Under the pieces are notes generated by a model. The model saw only the letters and a list, made by a program, of their open reading frames with translations. It searched no databases and had not been told where the DNA came from. 64,000 nt of DNA from Paenibacillus donghaensis (GTDB lineage Bacteria; Bacillota; Bacilli; Paenibacillales; Paenibacillaceae): NCBI RefSeq assembly GCF_002192415.1, contig NZ_CP021780.1, forward strand, positions 3,038,001 to 3,102,000, read 5' to 3'. A program made the position numbers and the translations under genes. Positions 17,118-25,794 of this stretch are shown one piece after another. Within the stretch, counting starts at the first letter, position 1; every line of letters starts with the position of its first letter.

Positions 17118-17192
17118 ATGATGGATGTAAAGATGCAAGGGATTTACAGCGTGGACGATTTCAATAAATACGGGCATGAAAGGGTGGTTTAA
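17118..17192 (+). other. Short ORF, possible gene-start remnant
   Basis: MMDVKMQGIYSVDDFNKYGH followed by ERVV and TAA is encoded between the permease and lipoprotein genes, overlapping the latter's ribosome binding site region. It resembles the opening of a larger enzyme more than a random frame, but it is too short to identify. It may be what is left after a deletion that fused two operon parts. Confidence 0.2.
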
Positions 17193-17193
17193 A

Positions 17194-18795
17194 GTGAATA
17201 TGGGCATGAAGAAGATATCAGCAGTTCTGTTTAGTACAGCGCTTCTGGCCAGTGTTGCGGCAGGCTGTGGAGGTAATGACAAGAAGAGTGGAGAGACGGC
17301 ATCACCGGCGGCGTCAACCGCTGCATCAGCATCACCTTCTGATCCTCCTGTAACCTTGACTGTGGAAGTGTTTGACAGAGGTGTTCAGGGGCAGCCGGAC
17401 TTGAACAACAACACGTGGACCAAATACGTCAATGAAAAATTCGGCAAGCCCAATAACGCCATTGTAGAATATGTTTCTGTACCCCGCTCCCAGGAAGTAG
17501 ACAAGCTGAATGTATTAATGGCTGCCAACCAGGCTCCTGATATTTCCTTCACCTACGACGGTACTTTAGTAACCCGCTACGCCAAAAGCAATGGCCTCTA
17601 TACACTGGATGAATTGCTCGAGAACCAAGGCCAGCAATTGAAGTCTTACCTGGGCGAGAAAGTTCTTTCCTATGGGAAATATGATGGTAAACAAGTCTCC
17701 ATCCCGGGCAAGCGGACTCTGATTGCCTGGAACGGTATGTTTATCCGCAAGGATTGGCTGGATAGTCTGGGAATGCCTGTTCCGACTAACCGGGATGAAT
17801 TGTATGCAACGCTGGTTGCCTTCCGCGACAAGAACCCCGGTGATGTAAACGGTGTCATTCCGTGGGCAACAGCGGCAGCCGGCATGAACTACACCTTCGG
17901 TAACCTGGTACAATCCTTCTGGGGTGCGATGTCGGAGGAGGAATTCATTACCACCACCAACTGGTTGAAGCCAGGCCACAAGGATGCTTTCAAATGGCTG
18001 AACAAGCTGTATAATGAAAAGCTGATCAGCCCCGATTTTGCTCTGGACAAAACAACCAAGCAAGCGGATGCCGATGTGAGCAACGGCAAGGTAGGCTTCT
18101 ACGCTGCCAACTGGGATTATCCGCTGTTGCAAAAAATTCGTGATCCGCTGCTGCAAAATGCGCCGGGTGCCAACTTTGTTCCTGTAGATACCTTCAAGAA
18201 CTATGAGGGAAAATACCTGAAAGAGGTATACAATGAGAACGGGCTTTTCTCCTTTATCCCGAAAAGCAGTAAGAATGCGGAGCTAGCCATGAAGTATCTG
18301 AACTGGATGGCTGACCCGGAAGTGCTGTTCTTCCTGCAGTTCGGCGAAGAAGGCCTCAACCACAAGTTGGTAGACGGCATCCCCCAAGGGATTGCGCAAA
18401 CCGGCAAAAATATGCAAATGAGCAATCTGAATCTGGATTATACTCTGGTTGTAAACGGCGCAGAGCTGGGCGAAACCGAAAAGAATGTCAGAACGTATGC
18501 AGCAGCTTTAGCAGCCGGAGACCAGAACTATGAGAAACTGGCTATCGATTCATACAAGATCAATACGACAGACGGCTATACCAGCTTCTACTATGGCGTC
18601 CCGAACGAAGCTAATATCAAGTACGGCAAAACGTTGGGTGACATGAACAAGCAAATGATTGACAGGCTGGTCGTTGCCAAGCCGGCAGAGTTCGACGCTT
18701 TGTATGACAAGCTGGTGAAGGAATATATGGACGCCGGCGGTCAGGCTGTTCAAGATGAGAATGTGAAGAATTACAGAGAAGTCAAAGCCAACTAA
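17194..18795 (+). CDS. Extracellular sugar-binding lipoprotein of the ABC importer
   Basis: A 533-residue solute-binding protein. The signal peptide ends in the lipobox ASVAAGC, followed by a Ser/Ala/Thr-rich linker (about 25 residues) and a large two-domain binding fold typical of LplA-type proteins. The start is taken as the GTG at 17194, six bases after AGGGTGG; ATG at 17200 or the upstream ATG at 17176 are alternatives that keep the same lipobox. It captures oligosaccharides released by the secreted GH43 and GH115 enzymes for import through the two permeases. A terminator lies just after the gene. Confidence 0.92.
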   Translation: MNMGMKKISAVLFSTALLASVAAGCGGNDKKSGETASPAASTAASASPSDPPVTLTVEVFDRGVQGQPDLNNNTWTKYVNEKFGKPNNAIVEYVSVPRSQEVDKLNVLMAANQAPDISFTYDGTLVTRYAKSNGLYTLDELLENQGQQLKSYLGEKVLSYGKYDGKQVSIPGKRTLIAWNGMFIRKDWLDSLGMPVPTNRDELYATLVAFRDKNPGDVNGVIPWATAAAGMNYTFGNLVQSFWGAMSEEEFITTTNWLKPGHKDAFKWLNKLYNEKLISPDFALDKTTKQADADVSNGKVGFYAANWDYPLLQKIRDPLLQNAPGANFVPVDTFKNYEGKYLKEVYNENGLFSFIPKSSKNAELAMKYLNWMADPEVLFFLQFGEEGLNHKLVDGIPQGIAQTGKNMQMSNLNLDYTLVVNGAELGETEKNVRTYAAALAAGDQNYEKLAIDSYKINTTDGYTSFYYGVPNEANIKYGKTLGDMNKQMIDRLVVAKPAEFDALYDKLVKEYMDAGGQAVQDENVKNYREVKAN

Positions 18796-18809
18796 AAGTA
18801 ATTCATTGT

Positions 18810-18855
18810 ATTCGGATAAGCCACTTATTGTTCTTCACAGTGGTTTATCCGAATT
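18810..18855 (+). terminator. Intrinsic terminator between the importer and regulator genes
   Basis: ATTCGGATAAgCCAC and GTGGtTTATCCGAAT form a 15-bp stem with one mismatch around a 16-base loop, followed by TTCGTTTG. It likely limits readthrough so that the importer mRNA is more abundant than that of the two-component system. Confidence 0.75.
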
Positions 18856-18920
18856 TCGTTTGCTATTTTCGAACAGTGTTTCTATTATTCGGAGGAATCC
18901 ATATGTTCAGGAGGATACCC

Positions 18921-20363
18921 ATGTACAAGGTCATAATTGTAGATGATGAGTCGTGGGCGATTAGAGGAATCCGCAACGCCTTTGACTGGGATAAGTATGG
19001 TTTTGAAATCATAGGACAATTTACAAGCGCTTACAAAGCGTGGGATGCCATAAGAGCACAGGAACCGGACTTAGTGTTTACTGATATCCGGATGCCGGAC
19101 ATTTCCGGACTGGATTTGATGAAGCGGGCCAAAGCACAAGGGTTGAACGTTGAGTTTGTCATCGTCAGCGGATATGCAGAATTTGAATACGCCCAGGAAG
19201 CGCTGCGTTACGGCGCACTGGATTATTTCCTGAAGCCTTTGGATGTTGATATGGCTGATCAGTTCATTGCGAGGCTCGCCATGCACTTCTCCCGGAGAAG
19301 CGCTGCACGCAATCATCTCCTTCTTGATGCGCTGACCTCAGCGGATCAGGACGAGATAAAGCGCTTCCTTCCGCTCTCCGATTGCGCGGCTGTATGCTAT
19401 TACCAGGTGCTTGCTATCTATTTCGAGGGGGACAACAAGGATTTCATACAGCTGCTGTCTTTGGAGGGAAGGCCTGTTAATGCTGTGGAAGTTGAAGCCG
19501 GAACCAGAAAAATGCTGGTTGTGCTGATGACGGAGCATAGGGCTTGTTTGGAGGGGAGTTGGGATGAATTGCTTCTGAATAAGACTGGCATCCATGTTGT
19601 GGGCATTAGCAGCATCTCCAGCCAGCTTAAGCATATGAGCAAGCTGATTAAAGAAGCAGACCTGTCCGCCTCCCGGGTTTTTCTGGAGGAAGCTGCAGGT
19701 GCCGTTCACTACGAGCCGAAGCTTCAGCTGGTGAAACCATGTATCGATGGGCTCTATAGTCTCATTCAGGAGAATCAATTTGACAACATGGATGTGTACA
19801 TCAAAGGGCTGCAGGAATACTTTAGGAATCATCATCTGGGCATGTGTGAGGTTGTCTACTTGTGGAATCAGGCAGTCGGGATACTTGTAAACGCATATTC
19901 CGAGGAACTCAAAGATATGGAACTGGAATTTCTGAATTATTCCGAGATCAAGGAACGATTTGAACACTTTGAATCTATGTGCAGCTTTTTACATGACGTC
20001 CTCACCTCCATTAGGCATGGGAACAGCCGCTCCTTGCAGGAAGGGGATATCTTGTCCTGCTTCAACCGGATGATCGCCTATATCGACCGGCACTTTGAGC
20101 AGAAATTGTATTTGAAGGATTTGTCCGTCCAATTCTTCATCAATCAGGTGTATTGCTGTCAATTATTCAAAAAAAATCTGGGCAAAACCTTCTCCGAATA
20201 TGTGTCGGAGCTCAGGATCAAGAAAGCCCGTGAGCTTCTGAAGCAAACGGACCTATCCATTGAGAAAATTGCCATTAAGTCCGGGTATGTAGATTATTAT
20301 TATTTCAATAAAGTTTTCAAGAAGCATTGCGGGATGACGCCCACCAAATTCAGAAAAAGTTAA
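18921..20363 (+). CDS. AraC-type response regulator (YesN family)
   Basis: A 480-residue response regulator. The receiver domain (1-120) has the acidic pair D8/D9, phospho-acceptor D55 in LVFTDIRMPD, and K105 in DYFLKPLDVD. The middle is a helical linker, and the last 100 residues are an AraC DNA-binding domain with two helix-turn-helix motifs (KLYLKDLSVQFFINQVYCCQ; IEKIAIKSGYVDYYYFNKVF). The ATG at 18921 follows AGGAGGAT and gives the usual MYKVIIVDDE start; an ATG at 18903 also has a GGAGGA site. It pairs with the sensor kinase gene 20 bases downstream and is the likely activator of the two promoter modules at 15129 and 22458. Confidence 0.93.
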   Translation: MYKVIIVDDESWAIRGIRNAFDWDKYGFEIIGQFTSAYKAWDAIRAQEPDLVFTDIRMPDISGLDLMKRAKAQGLNVEFVIVSGYAEFEYAQEALRYGALDYFLKPLDVDMADQFIARLAMHFSRRSAARNHLLLDALTSADQDEIKRFLPLSDCAAVCYYQVLAIYFEGDNKDFIQLLSLEGRPVNAVEVEAGTRKMLVVLMTEHRACLEGSWDELLLNKTGIHVVGISSISSQLKHMSKLIKEADLSASRVFLEEAAGAVHYEPKLQLVKPCIDGLYSLIQENQFDNMDVYIKGLQEYFRNHHLGMCEVVYLWNQAVGILVNAYSEELKDMELEFLNYSEIKERFEHFESMCSFLHDVLTSIRHGNSRSLQEGDILSCFNRMIAYIDRHFEQKLYLKDLSVQFFINQVYCCQLFKKNLGKTFSEYVSELRIKKARELLKQTDLSIEKIAIKSGYVDYYYFNKVFKKHCGMTPTKFRKS

Positions 20364-20383
20364 TATGAACGGAGCGGCGGGCC

Positions 20384-22213
20384 ATGAAGACCAGTAAAGT
20401 GAAATTGAAACATCAAATATGGCTTATCTTTTTTTTCTCTATCGTTATATTCACAGTCATGGAATTTTATTTCTTCTATAGTTTCTCTAATTTAACCCAG
20501 AAGAGGGCTGCCACTTACGGTAACCAGATGATTGAGCAAACACGCCGCAAGATTGATTCTGTATTTAATGATATCAGGGTCAGCACCAGCATTGCGGTCA
20601 ATAGCAAACTGATTCAGGAATTTTCCGTAGTGAATGATGATTACAAAAGGGCGTTTGATAGTGGTCCATATGCACTGGATCTCATGGAATATATGAGATC
20701 CTTTAATTCGTATGTGAACGGAATTGTAATTAATGACATCCAGGGAAGGCGGCTTTACAGTCTGGAGTCCGCAAGCGGCGATATTTTTTACCTCAATCGT
20801 TATGAAAGCTTTATTCAGAAGTATAAGGATGATCCTTCGCTTCGGGATCAGGGAATGTTCACCACGATTTTAAAAGACGACAGAACAGAAACGGAACAGT
20901 TTTTTTATATCGCACCGATTGTGGAGGCTATCGGAGGAATCTATTTCTCCCAAATTACGGGTTACTGCACAGTGATGGTCAATATGGAAAAGATGCAGGG
21001 GCTGGTGGAAAATACGGAATTAACGTCCAACTCCACCTTGTACATTCTGAATAGCCGGGATGAGGTGATTGCATCCACGAATTCCAATGCCCGGGGAACG
21101 TTGTTCAGAGATGTTCTGTCTATGGATAAGGACAACTTGCTTAACGGCGTAAAAGCAACCATCGACGGGGAGGATATTCTCGTCCAGGTCAAGGGCTTGG
21201 AGCAAGCAGACGGGTGGCGGATCGTTAGTATGATTCCGGTGCATGAACTGACTGCGGACATGACCCCCATGCGGAAGGTCAGCATTATCGTGGGGATTGG
21301 CATTATTCTAACCATGATCATAACTGGCAGTTTTTTCATGAACAATCTGATGCGTCCGTTGATGGGACTTGTTATGGATATGAAGAGGGTGGGGAGGCGG
21401 GATATGGGCTTCCGCATTAAAGTCCGGTTTACCAATGAGGTAGGCTTGCTGGCCCGCGACATTAACCGGATGATGGATGAGATGGAGGAAATGGCCAGAG
21501 ATATGTTCAATACCCAGGCCAGATTATATGAATCCGAGCTGAGCCAGAAGCAGGCGGAGTTTTCCGCCCTGCAAAGCCAGATCAATCCCCATTTCCTCTA
21601 TAATACGCTGAATTGTATCAGCAGCATCGGATTGGAATACGGAAGCAGGGAGATTGCGCAAATTACGTTTTGCATGTCTAAAATCTTCCGTTACAGCATC
21701 AAAAAGGATGATCTTGTACAGATCAGGGAAGAAGTTGACTGTATTCAGGCTTATATGAAGATTATCTTAATCCGGTACGAGAATAAATTCTCCATGGAGC
21801 TTGATGTGGAGGACAGGCTGATGGATATGAAAACGCCCAAGATGATCCTCCAGCCCATTGTGGAGAATTCCGTCTACCACGGGCTGGAGCGGATGGACCA
21901 AGGGGGGCGCCTCCTGGTTACCGGGAGCATGGATGCGCATGGGGATGTATGCTTCTGTATTACAGATACAGGGAGGGGAATGGAGCCGGAGGAGCTGGCC
22001 GCCCTCCAGTTCAAGCTGGGCATGGAGTACCCGGAGCGCGCAGCAGACGGTCAACCGGCAAAAGGCATTGGGCTAACCAATATCCATAACAGGCTCCGGC
22101 TACTGTTCGGAGAGGGCTACGGGATCACCATAGAAAGCCGGTTCGGCCATGGGACAACAGTGACCGTGAAGATTCCGCAGCTGTTAAACGACCGCAAACT
22201 TTTGGAAGAGTAG
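20384..22213 (+). CDS. Sensor histidine kinase (YesM family)
   Basis: A 609-residue membrane sensor. Transmembrane helix 1 is at about 13-32, an extracellular Cache-like sensing domain at 33-298, helix 2 at about 299-320, and HAMP at 321-375. The His_kinase domain has the phospho-acceptor H403 in QSQINPHFLYNTLNCISSIG. The HATPase domain has the N box ILQPIVENSVYHGLE, and G boxes DTGRGM and GIGLTNIHNRL. It should sense an extracellular glycan breakdown product and phosphorylate the AraC response regulator encoded immediately upstream. Confidence 0.94.
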   Translation: MKTSKVKLKHQIWLIFFFSIVIFTVMEFYFFYSFSNLTQKRAATYGNQMIEQTRRKIDSVFNDIRVSTSIAVNSKLIQEFSVVNDDYKRAFDSGPYALDLMEYMRSFNSYVNGIVINDIQGRRLYSLESASGDIFYLNRYESFIQKYKDDPSLRDQGMFTTILKDDRTETEQFFYIAPIVEAIGGIYFSQITGYCTVMVNMEKMQGLVENTELTSNSTLYILNSRDEVIASTNSNARGTLFRDVLSMDKDNLLNGVKATIDGEDILVQVKGLEQADGWRIVSMIPVHELTADMTPMRKVSIIVGIGIILTMIITGSFFMNNLMRPLMGLVMDMKRVGRRDMGFRIKVRFTNEVGLLARDINRMMDEMEEMARDMFNTQARLYESELSQKQAEFSALQSQINPHFLYNTLNCISSIGLEYGSREIAQITFCMSKIFRYSIKKDDLVQIREEVDCIQAYMKIILIRYENKFSMELDVEDRLMDMKTPKMILQPIVENSVYHGLERMDQGGRLLVTGSMDAHGDVCFCITDTGRGMEPEELAALQFKLGMEYPERAADGQPAKGIGLTNIHNRLRLLFGEGYGITIESRFGHGTTVTVKIPQLLNDRKLLEE

Positions 22214-22257
22214 CAGGAAATTTATTTTGTATTATATAAAAGAAGGGAATGTGAGCT

Positions 22258-22356
22258 ATGACTTCATCCATCCTGCGGACAGAATATCCCCGTCCGCAAT
22301 TCGTAAAGGTTCCGTTGGAACAAATAAGACAAATCGTTGCCGGGAAGCTAATATAG
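22258..22356 (+). pseudogene. Remnant of a GH2-type glycoside hydrolase N-terminus
   Basis: A 32-codon frame with a ribosome binding site encodes MTSSILRTEYPRPQFVK followed by VPLEQIRQIVAGKLI and TAG. The first 17 residues match the N-terminus of GH2 beta-galactosidase/glucuronidase-like proteins, where RxEYPRPQF is followed by a WxxLNGxW motif. Here that motif is missing and unrelated residues follow directly. I infer a large internal deletion that left only the two ends of the gene. A terminator follows at 22370. Confidence 0.45.
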
Positions 22357-22369
22357 GGAAATTAGAATT

Positions 22370-22406
22370 GGGACACATCCTTTAATTGGGGATTGTGTCC
22401 TTTTTG
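22370..22406 (+). terminator. Rho-independent terminator after the two-component system
   Basis: GGACACA (22371-22377) pairs with TGTGTCC (22394-22400), followed by TTTTTG. Confidence 0.85.
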
Positions 22407-22457
22407 TTTCCTGCTATTAACAGTCAATGAAACGTCAGGGCGCCTTTTCTTAAACGG

Positions 22458-22518
22458 TTACAAAAACAATTTAAGATAGTACATTTTTTTAATTTTCTCC
22501 GGAAGGTAGAATGAGGAC
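22458..22518 (+). promoter_or_regulatory. Locus 1 regulatory/promoter module, copy B
   Basis: This copy matches 15129-15189 in the blocks TTACAAAA, ATTTAAG, TAGTACATTTT, TTCTCCGG, AGGTAGAATGA and GGAC, with single-base shifts that cancel out. The -10 is TAGAAT. The similarity resumes at the first codons of the downstream frame (ATGAAAGCGGTTTTA at 22557, identical to 15232). A cre-like sequence (TTAAACGGTTACA) overlaps its 5' edge, so carbon catabolite control is possible. Confidence 0.65.
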
Positions 22519-22592
22519 GCTGACCAGAAAAATCAATACAAGAAGGAGATGAAAAAATGAAAGCGGTTTTATCTGTCGAGGGAGGACTGCAA

Positions 22593-25500
22593 ATGCTCAG
22601 GAAAAGATTCAGATATCTGCTGCTTTGTCTCGCGGTGCTGCTGATGCTGCCGCAATGGAGTGGAGCGGCGGCTGCGGCAGAGTCGACGCCAGATACGCCA
22701 TATTCGGCATCGGTGCAGGGGGGGAAGAACGTGTCGGATTTCTACAATGTTATCATGCAGGCAGGAGCTGATCCATGGGTTTATAAGCACACGGACGGCT
22801 ATTATTACAACGTATTTGTCAACGCCAGCGGCATCATGGTCCGCAGAGCGAAGACCATCACCGGCATTGATGCGGGCGAGAGGAGCCTAGCCTGGACACC
22901 GGTTAAGGGTACCCTGTACAGTTCCAATGTTTGGGCGCCAGAAATGCACTATCTCAAAGATACCGACGGAGAGTACAAATGGTATATTTACTTCGCGGCT
23001 GACAACGGAACCAACGCAAACCACCGCATGTACGTGCTGGAGAACGCCAGTGATGATCCGATGACCGGAACCTGGGAGTTCAAAGGAAAGATTACCGATT
23101 CCACCGACCGTTGGGCGATCGACGGCACGGTGCTGACTGTAAATGAGGAACACTATTTCATCTGGTCCGGCTGGGAGGAAACAGACGGTAGCTTCCAAAA
23201 TTTATATATTGCAAAGATGAGCAATCCACGGACCATCAGTTCGGAACGGGTATTGATTTCGACGCCTGACCAGATTTGGGAAACGTCTCCGGGCAGAATC
23301 AATGAAGGCCCCCAAGTCACTATAAAGGGCGAAACCATCAATCTGGTCTATTCCGCCAACGGAAGCTGGACAGACAGTTACTGCCTTGGGCTGATCACCG
23401 CCAAGATTGGCAACGATTTGATGAATCCCAGCTCCTGGGTAAAACAGGACAAGCCGATCTTCTCCAGCGCCAATGGCGTTTACGGCCCGGGCCACCACAG
23501 CATCGTCACGTCTCCTGACGGCACGGAGGATTGGATCATCTACCATGCCGCCCGCTGGCCGGGATCAGGATGGACCCGCAATGTCCGCACGCAGAAATTC
23601 ACCTGGAACGAAAACAATACGCCGAACCTGGGAGAACCCGTAGATCCGAACAGACCGATTGTGAGGCCTTCGGGCGAGCCGGTTCGGAAGCGCTATGAAG
23701 CGGAAAACGCGTTGCTGGTGAAAGATCCTAGTGGCGAAACTTCTCCCGGTGTCTGGCGGGAAAGTACCGCTTCCGGCGGGATGAAGATCGCAAACATCAA
23801 GAGCGCCAATGATTATGCCCAGTTTACAGTAACCGTGCCGGAGGCGGGATTCTATGTGCTGTCCGTGCGCAATGCCAACGGCTCATCCAATGCGGCGGAT
23901 GCCTCCCATTTCTTGTCGGTCAACGGCAGTTCCGGCGCCAATTTGAACATCGTCTATTCCGGCTCGAATCGTTGGGGAACCTCCACGGCGAAAGTCTATC
24001 TTAAGCAAGGCGACAACATCATCCGCTTCTCGAAGGGTAACAACCTTGCCGAAATCGACAGTATGGATATATTCCAGCTTGATACGTCGGAAATTTTATT
24101 CGAATCTCCGGGGTACACGCTGGGGTTGGGTGAAACCCGCAGTTTGCCCCTGTATACGGTAACAGGCACTACCTATACCGCTGTTAACACAGGAGTTTAC
24201 TTCAGTTCTTCCGACACGAAGGTCGCCGTTATTGACGGAGGGGTTAGGGTTAAGGCTGTCGAGGCGGGTAGTACCACAATCACCGCGACATATAACGGGA
24301 AAATGACCACGGCCACGGTTACCGTTGCTGCTGAGCCTAAATCTGTGCAGTCCGTTGTCATCAGCGGATTGGACAACATCCTGACTAGCGGGCAGACAAG
24401 CCGGCCATTGCAGGTAACAGCACGCTATAACAATTATGAAGTCCAGAATGTGACAGATGATGCTCAGTATACCAGCAGCGATCCCGGGGTGGCCAGGATT
24501 GATTCTGATTCGGTCAGCCAATCGGTATATGCGATTAAACCGGGCAAAGCTCTTATTACAGCCGAATACAACGGCAAGAAAGCGACACTCAACTTGACTG
24601 TAATTGCAGCTTCTGACGCGATTCAGGTTGTTTCATTAGTGAAGACTCCTTCTGGAGTGACTCCTAAGCTGCCCAGCGTTGTTGATGTTGTCTACAATAG
24701 CGAGTCGAAGAAGGCAGAGGTCGTCAGCTGGGAGCTGGTGGGACTTGACTTCAGCTCTCTTGGCACTGTTCAGGTGCCCGTTACCCTGAAACTGGGTGAC
24801 CGTGATATTTCTTCTACCGTTGCCGTAGAAGTTGTCCCGGGGTGGGGACTTGATGAGATTGTGAATCAACTCCGCAACAAGCTAGTCAATTTCTCCTATC
24901 CTTTGGGCGATGGGTTGGGCAACTATAGTCAATCCAAATATGATGCCTTCGTGGCCGAGGTGGACAAGGCGGAGGAGATGGCCGTAAACGCTGATCTGAG
25001 CGAAGAACAGTTTGACGAGGAACTGGATAAGCTTGCCGGGGCGGAAGCCGCTCTGTTAGGTTCGCTTAACAGCATACAGGATGGCGTGATCTATAACGCT
25101 TACCGGGATTTCTCCGGCGATACGGCGGGCAAATACCCTTACGGCATTGCCACCGAAGATCTGACCAATGGCGCTACCGCCACTGTGCAGGAAGAAGACG
25201 GAAATAAATTCCTGCGACTGACCACAACTGCTACTTCGGGCAAGGTAAACCTGTTCCTGCCGTATGCTGGCGAGGTAAAGGCTGAGTCGGATCAGCGCAT
25301 CGTCATCGAATATCGTGTCAGATTAAACAGCAGCTTCCAGTACGCCAATGGCGCCATGGTGAGAACTGACAGCGGTACTGGCAATTATTCCATGGTCACG
25401 GCTTTTGATACGGGTAAAATTGTCGTGCAGAATGGAGCATCCAGTAAGATTAAAGTTAAAGACTTCGATTTCAATACATGGTACAAAATCAAAATGGTGG

Positions 25501-25760
25501 CTAACTGGGACGCCAAGACTTATACCGTCTATATAAACGATGATCCTGTTCCGGTGGCCACTAACTTCATCTTCCGCCATACAGGCGGCAGCAAGCTGAC
25601 CGGACAGCGGTTCGGCATCGACGGCTACGCCAACGCCTCCATCGACTTCGACGATTTCAAAGTCATGGTTACCGGAGGATCGAAAGTTGCAACTGAGGGG
25701 CTGGAAACAAGCAACGAAACAGCGGCAGACGCCAAGGATGGGCGCATCACTGGCATGTAA
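22593..25760 (+). CDS. Secreted multimodular GH43 glycoside hydrolase
   Basis: A 1055-residue secreted enzyme. Signal peptide MLRKRFRYLLLCLAVLLMLP... to about residue 30. GH43 five-bladed propeller (about 40-360) has the conserved blocks ADPWVYKHTDGYYYN, SSNVWAPEMHYL, RWAIDGTVLTVN, INEGPQV and GPGHHSIV, carrying the family's Asp/Glu residues. It is followed by a CBM35/CBM6-like domain (RYEAENALL..., 365-490), two or three bacterial Ig-like domains (500-750), a helical FIVAR-like spacer (765-825) and a LamG-like C-terminal module (830-1025). A strong GAGGGAGGA site precedes the ATG at 22593. The frame also extends to an ATG at 22557 with its own AAGGAG site. Probable activity is arabinofuranosidase or xylosidase on plant arabinoxylan. 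Confidence 0.92.
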   Translation: MLRKRFRYLLLCLAVLLMLPQWSGAAAAAESTPDTPYSASVQGGKNVSDFYNVIMQAGADPWVYKHTDGYYYNVFVNASGIMVRRAKTITGIDAGERSLAWTPVKGTLYSSNVWAPEMHYLKDTDGEYKWYIYFAADNGTNANHRMYVLENASDDPMTGTWEFKGKITDSTDRWAIDGTVLTVNEEHYFIWSGWEETDGSFQNLYIAKMSNPRTISSERVLISTPDQIWETSPGRINEGPQVTIKGETINLVYSANGSWTDSYCLGLITAKIGNDLMNPSSWVKQDKPIFSSANGVYGPGHHSIVTSPDGTEDWIIYHAARWPGSGWTRNVRTQKFTWNENNTPNLGEPVDPNRPIVRPSGEPVRKRYEAENALLVKDPSGETSPGVWRESTASGGMKIANIKSANDYAQFTVTVPEAGFYVLSVRNANGSSNAADASHFLSVNGSSGANLNIVYSGSNRWGTSTAKVYLKQGDNIIRFSKGNNLAEIDSMDIFQLDTSEILFESPGYTLGLGETRSLPLYTVTGTTYTAVNTGVYFSSSDTKVAVIDGGVRVKAVEAGSTTITATYNGKMTTATVTVAAEPKSVQSVVISGLDNILTSGQTSRPLQVTARYNNYEVQNVTDDAQYTSSDPGVARIDSDSVSQSVYAIKPGKALITAEYNGKKATLNLTVIAASDAIQVVSLVKTPSGVTPKLPSVVDVVYNSESKKAEVVSWELVGLDFSSLGTVQVPVTLKLGDRDISSTVAVEVVPGWGLDEIVNQLRNKLVNFSYPLGDGLGNYSQSKYDAFVAEVDKAEEMAVNADLSEEQFDEELDKLAGAEAALLGSLNSIQDGVIYNAYRDFSGDTAGKYPYGIATEDLTNGATATVQEEDGNKFLRLTTTATSGKVNLFLPYAGEVKAESDQRIVIEYRVRLNSSFQYANGAMVRTDSGTGNYSMVTAFDTGKIVVQNGASSKIKVKDFDFNTWYKIKMVANWDAKTYTVYINDDPVPVATNFIFRHTGGSKLTGQRFGIDGYANASIDFDDFKVMVTGGSKVATEGLETSNETAADAKDGRITGM

Positions 25761-25794
25761 GCGGAAACACAAACAAAAAATGAGGTGAGCTAAA

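Noticed and set aside
22449..22462. cre-like catabolite-control site (CTTAAACGGTTACA)
   Set aside because: It misses the first two consensus bases and the equivalent position of the sister module at 15129 has no such site, so it is kept only as a possibility.
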